The notes under the pieces are model-generated. The model did not search any database. It saw only the letters and a list, made by a program, of their open reading frames with translations, and had not been told where the DNA came from. Made by a program: the position numbers and the translations under genes. Below, piece after piece: positions 21,670-30,699 of a stretch of 58,859 nt of DNA (positions are counted from its first letter, which is position 1; every line of letters starts with the position of its first letter). Location of the stretch: positions 1 through 58,859 of the forward strand of contig NZ_NPKJ01000029.1 of NCBI RefSeq assembly GCF_002284575.1. Direction: 5' to 3'. This DNA is from Mesorhizobium temperatum (GTDB lineage Bacteria; Pseudomonadota; Alphaproteobacteria; Rhizobiales; Rhizobiaceae).

Positions 21670-23043
21670 ATGACGAAATGGTCGCCGAATTCGTGGAGAG
21701 CAAAGCCGATCCAGCAGGTTCCTGCCTATCCGGATCTTGCCGCGCTGAAGAACACGGAAGCCCAGCTTGCCACCTTTCCGCCGCTGGTTTTTGCAGGTGA
21801 GGCACGCAAGCTGAAGAAGCAGCTTGCGACTGTCGCTGCCGGTGAGGCATTCCTTCTCCAGGGCGGCGATTGCGCCGAGAGTTTTGCCGAGCATGGCGCG
21901 GACAACATCCGCGACTTCTTCCGCGTCTTCCTGCAGATGTCTGTGGTGCTGACCTTCGCCGGCGCGCAGCCGGTGGTGAAGGTCGGCCGTGTCGCCGGCC
22001 AGTTCGCCAAGCCGCGCTCGTCCGATAACGAGACCAAGGGCGGTGTGACGCTGCCCAGCTATCGCGGCGACATCATCAACGGCATCGAATTCGACGCCAA
22101 GTCGCGCATTCCCGATCCCGCACGCCAGGAGATGGCCTACCGCCAGTCGGCGGCGACGCTCAATCTTTTGCGCGCTTTCGCCCAGGGCGGCTACGCCAGC
22201 CTGGAGAACGTGCATCAATGGATGCTGGGCTTCGTGTCGGACAGCCCGCAGGGCGAGAAATACGAGTCGCTCGCCAACCGCATCACCGAGACGATGGACT
22301 TCATGAAGGCTGTCGGCATCACCTCGGAGACCAACTACGCGCTGCGCGAGACCGACTTCTACACCAGCCACGAGGCGCTGCTGCTCGGCTACGAGGAGGC
22401 GCTGACCCGCATCGATTCGATGTCAGGCGACTGGTACGCAACCTCCGGCCATATGATCTGGATCGGCGACCGCACCCGCCAACCCGACCATGCCCATGTC
22501 GAATACTGCCGTGGCATCAAGAACCCGCTGGGCCTGAAATGCGGCCCGTCGCTGACGCCGGACGGCTTGCTGCAGCTCATCGACCTGCTCAATCCGGACA
22601 ATGAGCCCGGCCGGCTGACGCTGATCGCGCGCTTCGGCTCCGACAAGGTCGCCGAGCATCTGCCGAAGTTGGTGCGCGCGGTGCAGAAGGAAGGCCGCAG
22701 CGTGGTGTGGTCGTCGGATCCGATGCATGGCAACACCATCGAGGCCGCCGGTTACAAGACACGGCCGTTCGATCGAATCCTGAAGGAAGTGCAGACCTTC
22801 TTCGAGGTGCATCGCGCCGAAGGCACGCATCCGGGCGGCATCCATATCGAGATGACCGGCAAGAACGTCACCGAATGCACCGGTGGCGCTCGCGCCATCA
22901 CCGCCGAGGAGCTGCAGGATCGCTACCACACCCATTGCGATCCGCGCCTCAACGCCGACCAGGCGATCGAACTGGCGTTCCTGGTGTCGGACCTGCTCAA
23001 GAAGAGCCACCCGGTTCAGCACAAGCAGGCCGTTAACGGCTGA
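21670..23043 (+). CDS. Class II 3-deoxy-7-phosphoheptulonate synthase
   Basis: 457 residues of the plant/actinobacterial-type (class II, AroA-II) DAHP synthase, which condenses phosphoenolpyruvate and erythrose-4-phosphate at the head of the shikimate pathway. Recognisable blocks: [11 protein letters not shown] at the start, [15 protein letters not shown] (metal-binding Cys), [37 protein letters not shown] and [18 protein letters not shown] 21670 gives the family-standard MTKWSPNSW start. It stands alone after mfd. Confidence 0.93.
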   Translation: MTKWSPNSWRAKPIQQVPAYPDLAALKNTEAQLATFPPLVFAGEARKLKKQLATVAAGEAFLLQGGDCAESFAEHGADNIRDFFRVFLQMSVVLTFAGAQPVVKVGRVAGQFAKPRSSDNETKGGVTLPSYRGDIINGIEFDAKSRIPDPARQEMAYRQSAATLNLLRAFAQGGYASLENVHQWMLGFVSDSPQGEKYESLANRITETMDFMKAVGITSETNYALRETDFYTSHEALLLGYEEALTRIDSMSGDWYATSGHMIWIGDRTRQPDHAHVEYCRGIKNPLGLKCGPSLTPDGLLQLIDLLNPDNEPGRLTLIARFGSDKVAEHLPKLVRAVQKEGRSVVWSSDPMHGNTIEAAGYKTRPFDRILKEVQTFFEVHRAEGTHPGGIHIEMTGKNVTECTGGARAITAEELQDRYHTHCDPRLNADQAIELAFLVSDLLKKSHPVQHKQAVNG

Positions 23044-23130
23044 TTTCAGTCACAATCAAGAAGCGTCGGAGACACCCTCGCTTGTTGGCAACTGGTGCGC
23101 CTGGCCTGACCGCTTTAGGCGATGGAAACG

Positions 23131-23568
23131 TCAACTGCTTTCGAATGAGGAACCCGGACCACTGGACGGCTCATCACCGTCGGGTATCTCCGGGCTGCCT
23201 GCCTTGGCTCTTGCCACATTCTTGAGAGCTCTGATCACTCTATGCCGTGGTTCCATGCGCTCATGAAGCACTCGAACGACAATGACGCCGATCGTTTCGT
23301 CCGAAAGGCGGCCCTTCATATAATAGAGGCAATGTGCAGCACCTCCGCGCCTTCTCGCAGCGATCTCCAGATGCAGCAGTCGAACACCCGCAGCGAGTTC
23401 GTCGCGCTCGATGGAACCTGGTCGATCCGGATCTTCCGAGACTAGCTCGAGACCACGTTCGATGATCCGGGCGTAGGACCGGACTTGCTGCGGGCCGAAC
23501 ATCTGCATCGAATTTCGCAAGATGTCCCTGATATCGCGTTCCGCCGGTTGGGTAAGCTCGTGTCTCAT
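23131..23568 (-). CDS. parE: ParE-family toxin
   Basis: 145 residues. The first 100 match ParE/RelE toxins: LTQPAERDIRDILRNSMQMFG, then LELVSEDPDRPGSIERDEL, LHLEIAARRRGGAAHCLYYMK and a late IGVIVVRVLHERMEPRHRV. ParE toxins poison DNA gyrase. The last 40 or so residues form a Gly/Ser/Pro-rich polar tail beyond the usual ParE length of about 100. The start codon overlaps the stop of the antitoxin gene by 4 bp (ATGA), the usual translational coupling. Confidence 0.87.
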   Translation of the reverse strand: MRHELTQPAERDIRDILRNSMQMFGPQQVRSYARIIERGLELVSEDPDRPGSIERDELAAGVRLLHLEIAARRRGGAAHCLYYMKGRLSDETIGVIVVRVLHERMEPRHRVIRALKNVARAKAGSPEIPDGDEPSSGPGSSFESS

Positions 23569-23831
23569 CTCTTGGGCGATTCGAGCATCACCTCATCGAG
23601 AATGTCACTGACGCTTTTCTTCGAGAAGCGTCCTGCGTTGGCGGCTTCCACCCCTATACTGATTTCGCGCCGAAGGATGGCAAGTTTCTCCGCCTGCTGG
23701 GCCTTTTCGTGTCGCAGCAAGCGCAGCGCTTCTCTGACTACTTCACTCGAGGAACCGTACCCGCCTTGGGAGACTTCATGCTCCACGAATTCGACCATAT
23801 CGCTTGGAAGGCTTACGTTCATCGTTGCCAT
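23565..23831 (-). CDS. parD: ParD-family antitoxin (CopG/RHH type)
   Basis: 88 residues. It starts MATMNVSLPSDMVEFVEHEV and continues GGYGSSSEVVREALRLLRHE, the ribbon-helix-helix pattern of ParD/CopG antitoxins. It binds the ParE toxin and probably its own promoter, which lies 30-60 bp upstream. A good ribosome site (AGAGGAAG) precedes the start. It is translationally coupled to parE. Confidence 0.9.
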   Translation of the reverse strand: MATMNVSLPSDMVEFVEHEVSQGGYGSSSEVVREALRLLRHEKAQQAEKLAILRREISIGVEAANAGRFSKKSVSDILDEVMLESPKR

Positions 23832-23861
23832 GTCGCTTCCTCTGCCTCTGGGCTTCGCCCG

Positions 23862-23890
23862 ATAAATGAGAGCTTGGCAATCTTTGTCAA
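23862..23890 (-). promoter_or_regulatory. Probable sigma70 promoter of parDE
   Basis: Read on the minus strand there is a perfect -35 TTGACA (23885-23890), a 17-bp spacer, and an AT-rich -10 candidate ATTTAT (23862-23867), 30 bp before the parD start. A direct repeat ATTGCCA flanks and overlaps the -35 box and could be the antitoxin operator. The -10 match is weak, so only the position is reasonably firm. Confidence 0.55.
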
Positions 23891-24091
23891 TGGCAATGAG
23901 GCCTGAGTTGAGGACGACGATGCCTCAAACTTGAAGCTCCTCCAGATTTCGTAAGCAAGTGGGGTCCTCAAACGCCATAAGAGGGCGCCCTGGGGAAGTT
24001 CCGTATTGCATTCCACGCACCTTGCGATAAACTGATTGCAAAATGCAATCAGTTATGCACCTTTGTGCGCGGGGACAGAACGGAGGCACCA

Positions 24092-24646
24092 ATGGCCAGG
24101 ATCGTCTACGCCATGCTGATGTCCCTGGACGGCTATATCGCCGGGCCGGACGGAGACATCGCCTTGCCGGTACCCGAAGGGGAGTTGCACCGGCATTTCA
24201 ACGACATGATGAGACAGACCTCGATCGCGCTCTGTGGACGCCGGATGTACGACGTGATGCGCTTCTGGGACAGTCCGGACCGAGAGACCGGTGCCGAAAT
24301 CGAGCGGGATTTTGCCCGCGCCTGGCGCGGGACCCCGAAGATCGTGTTTTCGACGACGCTTCGGGAAGTCGGACCTAATGCCCGTCTGGCGAACGGCGAT
24401 GTCGAGAACGTAGTAAGATCTCTCAAGTCGGAAGCGGATGGCCAGATCACCATCGCCGGCGCCGATCTTGCCGCGCATCTCGCACGATCCGGTCTGATCG
24501 ACGAGTACCGGCTCTACATGCACCCGGTCGTGCTTGGCGGTGGCAAGCCGTACTTCCAGTCCGGCCTGTCGCTGACGTTGAAGCCACTTGGCACGGAAAG
24601 CCTTACCCAAGGCGTGACGCTGCTGCGCTACGCACGCACCGGTTGA
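24092..24646 (+). CDS. RibD C-terminal/dihydrofolate-reductase-like reductase
   Basis: 184 residues of the RibD_C/DHFR-fold family (YyaP/YwjB type). The N-terminal strand-loop ARIVYAMLMSLDGYIAGPDGD is diagnostic. Later come TSIALCGRRMYDVMRFW, IVFSTTLREVG, ITIAGADLAAHLARSGLIDEYRLYMHPVVLGGGKPYF and the closing beta-strands. It should bind NADPH and reduce an unknown substrate. ATG 24092 is supported by GGAGG just upstream. It lies between a toxin-antitoxin pair and a pseudogene. Confidence 0.87.
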   Translation: MARIVYAMLMSLDGYIAGPDGDIALPVPEGELHRHFNDMMRQTSIALCGRRMYDVMRFWDSPDRETGAEIERDFARAWRGTPKIVFSTTLREVGPNARLANGDVENVVRSLKSEADGQITIAGADLAAHLARSGLIDEYRLYMHPVVLGGGKPYFQSGLSLTLKPLGTESLTQGVTLLRYARTG

Positions 24647-25153
24647 GCCGCGACCGACGTTGTTTTTGGCGAGAGCGGAAGTTCGTCAGCCAAGGACGAA
24701 TTCGCACAGATGACCCTAACCCGTCCTTTTTCAGCCTTATCATGAATGTCGCGCATGCTTGTAAATCAGACATTGCGCTGGCGCGGTTCGAGCGCTCCAG
24801 TTAATTCGAGCATCTGATAGCCGGCCAAGAGTGTGATCAGAGATCCGACAACCCGCAAGAGCGTCCTTTCCCGCAATGCCTTGACCATCTATCCCGACAG
24901 CGGTGCCGCAATAACGCCTCCGGCGATCAGGCCGGCGACCGAAGTTGGGTAGTCGCAGAATCCGCCGGCGTGCTCCCAACGGCGGGTAAAACAGAATGCA
25001 TTGGTTTAAAGGCGGCCATGGACACTTCCGCGAGATTGCTCCCAGCGGTTGTCGGTGCTAAATTTCGCAGAAGCTGCCGCACTGATGTGTCCGAGTGCGC
25101 CGCCTGCCGCCGCCGATGTGTTCTTAGAGTGGCAGGGTTTGGAGACCGGGACG
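24647..25153. other. Intergenic stretch holding the permease remnant and the soxY upstream region
   Basis: Apart from the TauE/SafE fragment (24766-24990) I see no intact gene. 24991-25153 is the presumed promoter region of soxY. No FNR/FixK-type TTGAT-N4-ATCAA box or other known operator was found by eye. The decayed gene suggests this is the left edge of the accessory island. Confidence 0.45.
24766..24990 (-). pseudogene. C-terminal remnant of a TauE/SafE-type permease
   Basis: The minus strand encodes an in-frame segment reading VAGLIAGGVIAAPLSG, then a TAG stop, then VKALRERTLLRVVGSLITLLAGYQ and LELTGAL, ending at a natural TGA (24766-24768). This is the C-terminal pair of helices of the sulfite exporter TauE/SafE family. 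The internal TAG sits where related proteins usually have tryptophan or another large residue (a TGG to TAG change would explain it). Nothing recognisable remains upstream of about 24990, so it is a truncated, inactivated gene. It borders the sulfur/oxidase island. Confidence 0.72.
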
Positions 25154-25600
25154 ATGAGCTTGACGCGCCGCGATGTGTTGATCGCCGGGAGTGTGGGGTT
25201 TTCCGGGGTCGCGCTCTTCTCGCCGCGGAGCGCGCGTGCGAACGATGAAGCGCTGGATCTCGTCAAGCAGCTCACCGGACGGAAGGCCACGATGTCAGAT
25301 CGCCTTCATCTGATTATGCCGGCGGACTTCCCGACCGGCTACACCGTGCCCATGAGTCTTTACATCGACAGCCCCATGACCGAGGCCGACCATGTGAGGC
25401 AGATGCGCGTGTTCGCGCCGCGGAACCCGCTTATCGAAGTCGCCAGTTTCCATTTCGTCCCGCAACGCAGTCTACCTCGCGTGTCGACACGCATCCGGCT
25501 TGCCAAACCGCAACACGTCGTCGCTGTCGCTGAAATGAATGACGGCGTCTTGCTGATGACCACGACGTGGGTCCGTGTCGCCACGGATGGCTGTGCCTGA
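25154..25600 (+). CDS. soxY: SoxY, sulfur-carrier subunit (variant C-terminus)
   Basis: 148 residues with a twin-arginine-like leader (LTRRDVLIAG, residues 3-12), consistent with Tat export as for known SoxY. The body has the SoxY pattern of about 115 residues, with VPMSLYIDSPM and a C-terminal beta-strand region. SoxY carries sulfur intermediates on a cysteine at the end of a flexible arm, normally in a terminal GGCGG. Here the end is DGCA: the cysteine is kept, but the glycine flanks are altered. GGAG lies 9 nt before the ATG. soxZ follows after 15 bp. Confidence 0.88.
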   Translation: MSLTRRDVLIAGSVGFSGVALFSPRSARANDEALDLVKQLTGRKATMSDRLHLIMPADFPTGYTVPMSLYIDSPMTEADHVRQMRVFAPRNPLIEVASFHFVPQRSLPRVSTRIRLAKPQHVVAVAEMNDGVLLMTTTWVRVATDGCA

Positions 25601-25615
25601 GATCGGAGAGAGACA

Positions 25616-25942
25616 GTGACCACCCCGACACCCCGCGTGATCGTGCCGAGCGCCGCGGCGAAGGGAGAGATTTTTCAGGTCAAGACCATCATCAGCCATG
25701 AGATGGAAACAGGGCTACGCCATGATGATCAAGGCAACGTGATCCCGCGCAAGATCATCAACAAGTTTGTCTGCCGCTACAACGAAACCGTGGTGTTCAG
25801 TGTCGATGTCCACGAGGCGATTTCGGCCAATCCGTTCTTCGAATTTTCCTTGCGCGCGACGGAGAGCGGCCGGCTCGATTTCGTTTGGGAAGAAGATGGC
25901 GGTGCCGTCTATACGTTGTCGCACCAGTTCACGGTCGGTTGA
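25616..25942 (+). CDS. soxZ: SoxZ, partner of SoxY
   Basis: 108 residues, immunoglobulin-like beta-sandwich. The family marks are PRVIVPSAAAKGEIFQVKTIISHEMETGLR, KIINKFVCRYN and FFEFSLRATESGRLDFVWEED. It forms the SoxYZ heterodimer, which is exported on the SoxY Tat signal. Start is GTG at 25616 with GAGAG just upstream. It lies between soxY and the cytochrome gene in an apparent soxY-soxZ-cyt-fccB operon. Confidence 0.92.
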   Translation: MTTPTPRVIVPSAAAKGEIFQVKTIISHEMETGLRHDDQGNVIPRKIINKFVCRYNETVVFSVDVHEAISANPFFEFSLRATESGRLDFVWEEDGGAVYTLSHQFTVG

Positions 25943-26032
25943 GGTGGCGGCGCAATCGAGCAGCGCGAATTATGGCGTGACAAGTTGAGTGGGAGCGTGA
26001 CCGGAAAACTCCGAAACAGACGGGTATTCAGC

Positions 26033-26347
26033 ATGCGCCCCGTTGCGAGATCTGCGATTGCCACGGGCCTCGTGCTGCTCGTCAGCCAATCCGGCGCGAC
26101 GGCGGAGGCCGATCAAGGCGCTCAACTCGCCGCGACCTGTGCGTCCTGCCATCGTCTCGATGGCGGCGGCACAGGCATTCCCAGCATCATCGGGCTTGGT
26201 GAGGAGAGGCTCACCAACGCCCTTCTTGCCTACCGGGCGAGCGAGAGTTCAAATCACATCATGCACGCTATCGCGCTGTCGCTCAGCGACGAGGAGATCG
26301 CGAGCGTCGCGCGTTATGTCGCGAAGCAGGGAAGTAACCCGCGATGA
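26033..26347 (+). CDS. Monoheme cytochrome c, probable FccA-type subunit
   Basis: 104 residues. A Sec signal (residues 1-23, ending ATAEA) precedes one heme site CASCH, and a distal HIMHAIA methionine is the probable second ligand. The size and position directly before fccB, with which it overlaps by 4 bp (ATGA), make it the electron-accepting subunit of a flavocytochrome c sulfide dehydrogenase (FccA/SoxE-like). ATG 26033 gives a standard signal peptide; GTG 25997 would add 12 residues. Confidence 0.8.
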   Translation: MRPVARSAIATGLVLLVSQSGATAEADQGAQLAATCASCHRLDGGGTGIPSIIGLGEERLTNALLAYRASESSNHIMHAIALSLSDEEIASVARYVAKQGSNPR

Positions 26348-27612
26348 AATCCTGGACGCGTCGCGAGTTCGGCCGCCTGACGGGAGCAGCGTTGCTAACG
26401 GCGCTCAACCAGCCGAAGGCGCGGGGCCAGGCCAAGGCGCGTGTCGTCGTGGTCGGCGGCGGCATCGGCGGCGCAACGGTCGCCAAATATCTCGCCTCCA
26501 GCGCCACGGCCGTCGACGTGACCCTGGTCGAACCGCGGCAGAGCTACACGACCTGCTTTTTCAGCAATCTCTATCTCGCCGGGCTACGCCCGTTCGAATC
26601 GCTCGGCCATGGTTATGAAGCGCTGGCAAGGCAATACGGCATCACCGTCATTCATGAGTCCGCCGCGGCGATTCACCCGGCGGCGAAAACCGTTGCGCTG
26701 AACAACGGCTCGAAGCTCAGCTATGACCGTCTCGTTGTTGCGCCGGGCATCACATTCAGGGACCGGGCGCTTGAGGGCTATGACGATGCGGCGATGGAGA
26801 TCATGCCGCACGCCTGGAATGCAGGACCGCAAAGCAAGCTGCTGCGCCGGCAGCTGGAAAGCATGGAGGACGGCGGCCTGTTCCTCATCGTCGTTCCGCC
26901 GGATCCGTTTCGCTGTCCACCCGCCCCCTATGAGCGCGCTTCGCTCGTCGCATCCTATTGCCAGCACAGCAAACCCAAGGCCAAAATTCTGATCCTCGAT
27001 GCCAAGGACAAGTTCAACGCACAGGACGTGTTCCAAGACGCCTGGAACCGCCACTATCCGGGAATGATCGAATGGCTGCCCGCCCAGTTTACCGGCGGGG
27101 TCACGGCTGTCGATCCGAAGACCCGATCGGTGATCACTGCGGGCGCAACATTCAAGGCCGCGGTCACCAATGTCGTCCCGGCGCAAATGGCCGGGCGCCT
27201 GGCGCAGCAGGCCGGGCTCACCGACCAGTCGGGCTGGTGTCCGGTCGATCCGGTCACCTTCGAATCGGCACTGCAGCCCGGCATCCACCTGGTCGGTGAC
27301 GCGATCATCGGCGGAGATATGCCGAAATCCGCCTTCTGCGCCAACAGCCAGGCCAAGGCCTGCGCCTTCGCCATCGCGGCCGATCTCGCCGGATCAGCGC
27401 GTTTCCCGGCGCATTTGTTCAACACCTGCTACACCTATCTCGCCCCCGACGATGCGTTCAGCAACGCCATCAGCTTCAAGCCTGTCGACGGGAAGCTCAA
27501 GAGCGTCATCAGCTTCGTCAGCAAGGTCGAGGAAAGCTCCGAGGTCCGCCGGCAGGCTGCGCGCGCGGCGGAAGGCTGGTATGACGCCTTCACGCACGAC
27601 GTGTTTGGCTGA
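26344..27612 (+). CDS. fccB: Flavocytochrome c sulfide dehydrogenase, flavoprotein subunit
   Basis: 422 residues with a Tat leader (TRREFGRLTGA). The FAD-binding strand is ARVVVVGGGIGGATVAKYL. The covalent-flavin cysteine lies in SYTTCFFSN, and the two redox-active cysteines lie in FRCPPAPYERA and SAFCANSQAK. The C-terminal FCSD dimer domain begins near SARFPAHLFNTCY. It oxidises sulfide to sulfur or polysulfide in the periplasm and reduces the cytochrome encoded just upstream. It ends 8 bp from the end of the convergent P-ATPase gene. Confidence 0.92.
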   Translation: MKSWTRREFGRLTGAALLTALNQPKARGQAKARVVVVGGGIGGATVAKYLASSATAVDVTLVEPRQSYTTCFFSNLYLAGLRPFESLGHGYEALARQYGITVIHESAAAIHPAAKTVALNNGSKLSYDRLVVAPGITFRDRALEGYDDAAMEIMPHAWNAGPQSKLLRRQLESMEDGGLFLIVVPPDPFRCPPAPYERASLVASYCQHSKPKAKILILDAKDKFNAQDVFQDAWNRHYPGMIEWLPAQFTGGVTAVDPKTRSVITAGATFKAAVTNVVPAQMAGRLAQQAGLTDQSGWCPVDPVTFESALQPGIHLVGDAIIGGDMPKSAFCANSQAKACAFAIAADLAGSARFPAHLFNTCYTYLAPDDAFSNAISFKPVDGKLKSVISFVSKVEESSEVRRQAARAAEGWYDAFTHDVFG

Positions 27613-27620
27613 AACGAAAC

Positions 27621-29807
27621 TCAACTCCGCTCGACGGCTGGGTCGGCCATTGCGGAAATGCCGGCGCCATTGTGGGTACGCTCCGCCTTGGTGCCGGATC
27701 GTTGCTCCGGGATCAGCGCTGGAACAGGATCAGGCAGCCGCTCCAGCCGCAGCGAATTCACCACCACGAGGATGCTCGAACCGGCCATGACCGCCGCCGC
27801 AAGGATTGGCTGCAGAAGTCCGAATGCTGCGAACGTCAGCGCGACGAGGTTGTAGCCGAACGCCCACATAAGGTTGGTCAAGATGGTCCTGCGGACCGCG
27901 CAGGCCACGTCGACGATCCAGGGCAGCATCCACAACCCGTCCCCAGGCAGCACGAGCGCCGCAGTCTCGCGGGCGAGATCGGTGGCGGAGCCGACGGCGA
28001 TACCGACATCTGCAGCGGCCAGGACCGGCCCGTCATTCAGTCCATCGCCGACCATCGCCACCGAACCGTGGTCATGGCGGAGCCGATCCAGGGCCAGCCG
28101 TTTGGCCTCCGGCGAAAGGCCCGCTTGGACGTCCTTGATCCCGACCAGGGCCGCGATCCGCTCCGCCGCTTGCGCCAAGTCGCCGGTCAACAGCGTGGCG
28201 TCGAGCCCGCGCTCACGCAGGGCCGCGATCGCGGCCCGCGCCTCGGGAAGCGGTGAATCATCGAGCGACAGCACGGCGTGAACCTGCTCGCCCCAACCGA
28301 CATAGACCACCGAATGACCGCTCGCCTCCAGCGACCGCGCACGCTCGGCCAGCGACGGGGGAAGCGGCCAGCCCAGATCATTCATCAATCTGCCGTTCCC
28401 TGCCGCCACGGGCCGGCCTTCGGCGCTGCCGCGGATGCCACGGCCGGGAACCGTCCGGACATCGCGGGTGACGAGCGGCGTGATGCCCCGCTGAGCGGCG
28501 GCTGCCGCGATGGCCCGCGCCAGACCATGCTCGGAAAGGCGCTCCAGACCGGCGGCGCGCGCCAGTACTTCGTCGATGCCGACCTCCTCGCAGTCGACGC
28601 CGACGAGACGCGCTTTGCCCGCCGTCAGAGTGCCGGTCTTGTCGAAGGCGAGCAACCGGACACGCGCGAGGGTCTCGAGCACGCCGGGGTCGCGGACGAG
28701 GCAGCCGTGCCGCGCCAGCCGGCCGATGCCGAGTGATGTCGCCATCGGAGCAGCGAGGCCGACGGCACAAGGACAGGCAACCACCAGTACCGAGAGGCCA
28801 ATCAGCAACGCCCGATCGAACGGCAATGACTGCGCCCAGTAAACGATCGTCAGCCCGCCGAGGGCGAGGACGAGCGGCACGGACACGCCAACGACGCGAT
28901 CGGCAAGGCGCTGGGTTGGACTGCGACGGCCCAGCGCTTCGCGCACCGACCGGCAAATCTGTGCCCAGCGGGTTGCAGTTCCGTCACCGCTGCTTTGGAT
29001 CAGGAGCGGGCCGTCGATATTGATACTGCCGGCAATCACCTTGGAGCCGGCGCCCTTGGTCACTTGCCGGCTTTCTCCGGTAATCACGGCTTCATCGGTG
29101 TTCGATTCCCCCTCGACAACCACGCCGTCGACCGGAATGCGCTCGCCTGGCCGGACCCGCACCAGCATGCCGGCCGACACCTCCCGCACCGGACGGCAGA
29201 TCTCTGCCGCGCCATCGATCACGGTCGCGCTCTCGCTTTCTGCGGCCAGAAGAGGTTCGAGGTCGCGCGCCGCCCTGGCGCGGCCAACAGCCTCGAGATA
29301 GCGGCCAACGGTGAACAGCATCAGCACCATCACGGCGGTGTCGAAATAGACATGCGTGCTGCCCTCGAACACGGCAAATGCCGAATAGAGGTAAGCGGCA
29401 GCGACGCCAAGCACGATGAGTGCCGACGACGTCACTCGTCCCTGAATGCCATTGAGCCACATTTCGCGCAGATAGGGTCCGCCGAGAATCACCACCGCCG
29501 GCGTCGCGAAGATCCAGAGCAAAAGGTGAATCCACGGCAGCACGCCCGCATCGACGCCGGTGAACGCGTCCGAATAGAGGAGGAGGCTGAACATCATGAT
29601 ATTCATGGAGAGAAAGCCTCCCACGCCGAGCTGGATCAGAAGCCAGGCGGCTTCCCACTCTTCGTGTCTGCCGCTCTTCACCTGAAAGGCGATGCAACAG
29701 CCGTAGCAGCAGAACGCGCAAGCCTCACCGTTGAGCCTGCGCTCCATCGGGCGCAGGCCGACGGGCAGCGAACAATGGCTACAGAGGATATCGCCATGCG
29801 CAGTCAT
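27621..29807 (-). CDS. Heavy-metal/copper P1B-type ATPase (FixI/CopA-like)
   Basis: 728 residues. The cysteine-rich N-terminus (ILCSHCSLPVG, FCCYGCCIAF) is typical of FixI/CcoI pumps that load copper into cbb3 oxidases. Then come eight helices with the CPC metal motif (VVACPCAVGLAAP), the phosphorylation site DKTGTLT, TGES and GDGLNDGPVL. ATG 29807 is chosen because it starts at MTAHGDILCSHC; the frame stays open upstream without family similarity. It overlaps the previous gene by 4 bp and ends the minus-strand operon. Confidence 0.92.
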   Translation of the reverse strand: MTAHGDILCSHCSLPVGLRPMERRLNGEACAFCCYGCCIAFQVKSGRHEEWEAAWLLIQLGVGGFLSMNIMMFSLLLYSDAFTGVDAGVLPWIHLLLWIFATPAVVILGGPYLREMWLNGIQGRVTSSALIVLGVAAAYLYSAFAVFEGSTHVYFDTAVMVLMLFTVGRYLEAVGRARAARDLEPLLAAESESATVIDGAAEICRPVREVSAGMLVRVRPGERIPVDGVVVEGESNTDEAVITGESRQVTKGAGSKVIAGSINIDGPLLIQSSGDGTATRWAQICRSVREALGRRSPTQRLADRVVGVSVPLVLALGGLTIVYWAQSLPFDRALLIGLSVLVVACPCAVGLAAPMATSLGIGRLARHGCLVRDPGVLETLARVRLLAFDKTGTLTAGKARLVGVDCEEVGIDEVLARAAGLERLSEHGLARAIAAAAAQRGITPLVTRDVRTVPGRGIRGSAEGRPVAAGNGRLMNDLGWPLPPSLAERARSLEASGHSVVYVGWGEQVHAVLSLDDSPLPEARAAIAALRERGLDATLLTGDLAQAAERIAALVGIKDVQAGLSPEAKRLALDRLRHDHGSVAMVGDGLNDGPVLAAADVGIAVGSATDLARETAALVLPGDGLWMLPWIVDVACAVRRTILTNLMWAFGYNLVALTFAAFGLLQPILAAAVMAGSSILVVVNSLRLERLPDPVPALIPEQRSGTKAERTHNGAGISAMADPAVERS

Positions 29808-30532
29808 GCGGGATGTCCGCCCAGCCAGGCAAGGCCGATATGCGCGTCGGAAGGCAGGAGACCACGGCCGAGCGTGATGAGACCGAGCAAAAGAATAAAG
29901 CCACCAGCAAGCCGCACGCCGTGCCGCCGCCAGGCTGGCCCGAGTATCCGGCCAACGCCGCCCATCATCAACATCGCGGGGAAGGTTCCCAGTCCGAACC
30001 ATGCCATGACGAGAAACCCGGGAAGCGCTCCGGCGGTGCTCGCCGCCTGGGCGGCGAAGGCATAGACCAGGGGACATGGCAGGAAGCCGTTGAAAACGCC
30101 AAAGGCGAGCGGTGCGGCGCTGCTCCGGGCCGTCAACAGACCGCGCAGGGACAATGCAAATGTGCTGCCGCCAAATCCGATCGCAAGGCGATGGAAGACC
30201 TGCAGCAAGCCGAAGAACTGCAACGCCATGGCAATCATGAGCAGGCCAGCGACGATCGCGAGAATTCGTTGGGCGGTGTCGAGGGAGCCGTTCAAGAGCG
30301 GCGCCGCAGTTAGACCTTGCGTGGTGCAGATGACCTGACCGATCGCACCCGCGAGCCCGCCCAGAAAGCAATAGGTTGTCAATCGGCCGGTATTATAGAG
30401 CAGGTGGCGAAGGACGGTTGCGCCTCCGCCTCGCTGATCGCGGCCCAGCGCGCAGGCAAAGCCGCCGCACATGCCGATGCAATGAAAGCTGCCTGCAAAT
30501 CCAGCGGCGAAGATCACGAGGTAGTAGATCAT
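29804..30532 (-). CDS. COG2836-type (TauE/SafE, DsbD-like) membrane protein
   Basis: 242 residues with six hydrophobic helices. The first carries FAAGFAGSFHCIGMCGGFACAL and a later one VFNGFLPCPLVYAF. These Cys/Met/His-bearing helices mark the COG2836 group often found next to ccoNOP/fixI and implicated in copper supply or oxidase assembly. It is translationally coupled to the P-ATPase (ATGA overlap), which supports a shared role in metalation. Transport direction is unknown. Confidence 0.87.
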   Translation of the reverse strand: MIYYLVIFAAGFAGSFHCIGMCGGFACALGRDQRGGGATVLRHLLYNTGRLTTYCFLGGLAGAIGQVICTTQGLTAAPLLNGSLDTAQRILAIVAGLLMIAMALQFFGLLQVFHRLAIGFGGSTFALSLRGLLTARSSAAPLAFGVFNGFLPCPLVYAFAAQAASTAGALPGFLVMAWFGLGTFPAMLMMGGVGRILGPAWRRHGVRLAGGFILLLGLITLGRGLLPSDAHIGLAWLGGHPA

Positions 30533-30562
30533 TGGCGTTTTCGCAGCGCCGCGTCCGCGTCG

Positions 30563-30685
30563 CTATTGCCGCACAAGATAGACAAGAAAGATGATAAAGC
30601 CGACGGTGCAGCCGCCATAGATGAGGAAGCCGAGCATCTGTGGCAAGCCAGCGTCAGCGAGCTTGAAAATGGTGTCCTGTAGCAT
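30563..30685 (-). CDS. 40-residue single-helix membrane protein
   Basis: A short peptide beginning MLQDTIFKLADAGL with one hydrophobic helix (about residues 16-38, FLIYGGCTVGFIIFLVYLV). It fills the gap between neighbouring genes of the oxidase operon in the same direction and without overlap, which is the main reason to treat it as real. I recognise no family. It may be a small oxidase subunit or assembly factor, comparable in size to CcoQ or CcoS. Confidence 0.55.
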   Translation of the reverse strand: MLQDTIFKLADAGLPQMLGFLIYGGCTVGFIIFLVYLVRQ

Positions 30686-30699
30686 CCGCTGCTCCTATG

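Noticed and set aside
23819..24016. 65-codon minus-strand frame upstream of parD
   Set aside because: It overlaps the parD promoter and start and has no motif.
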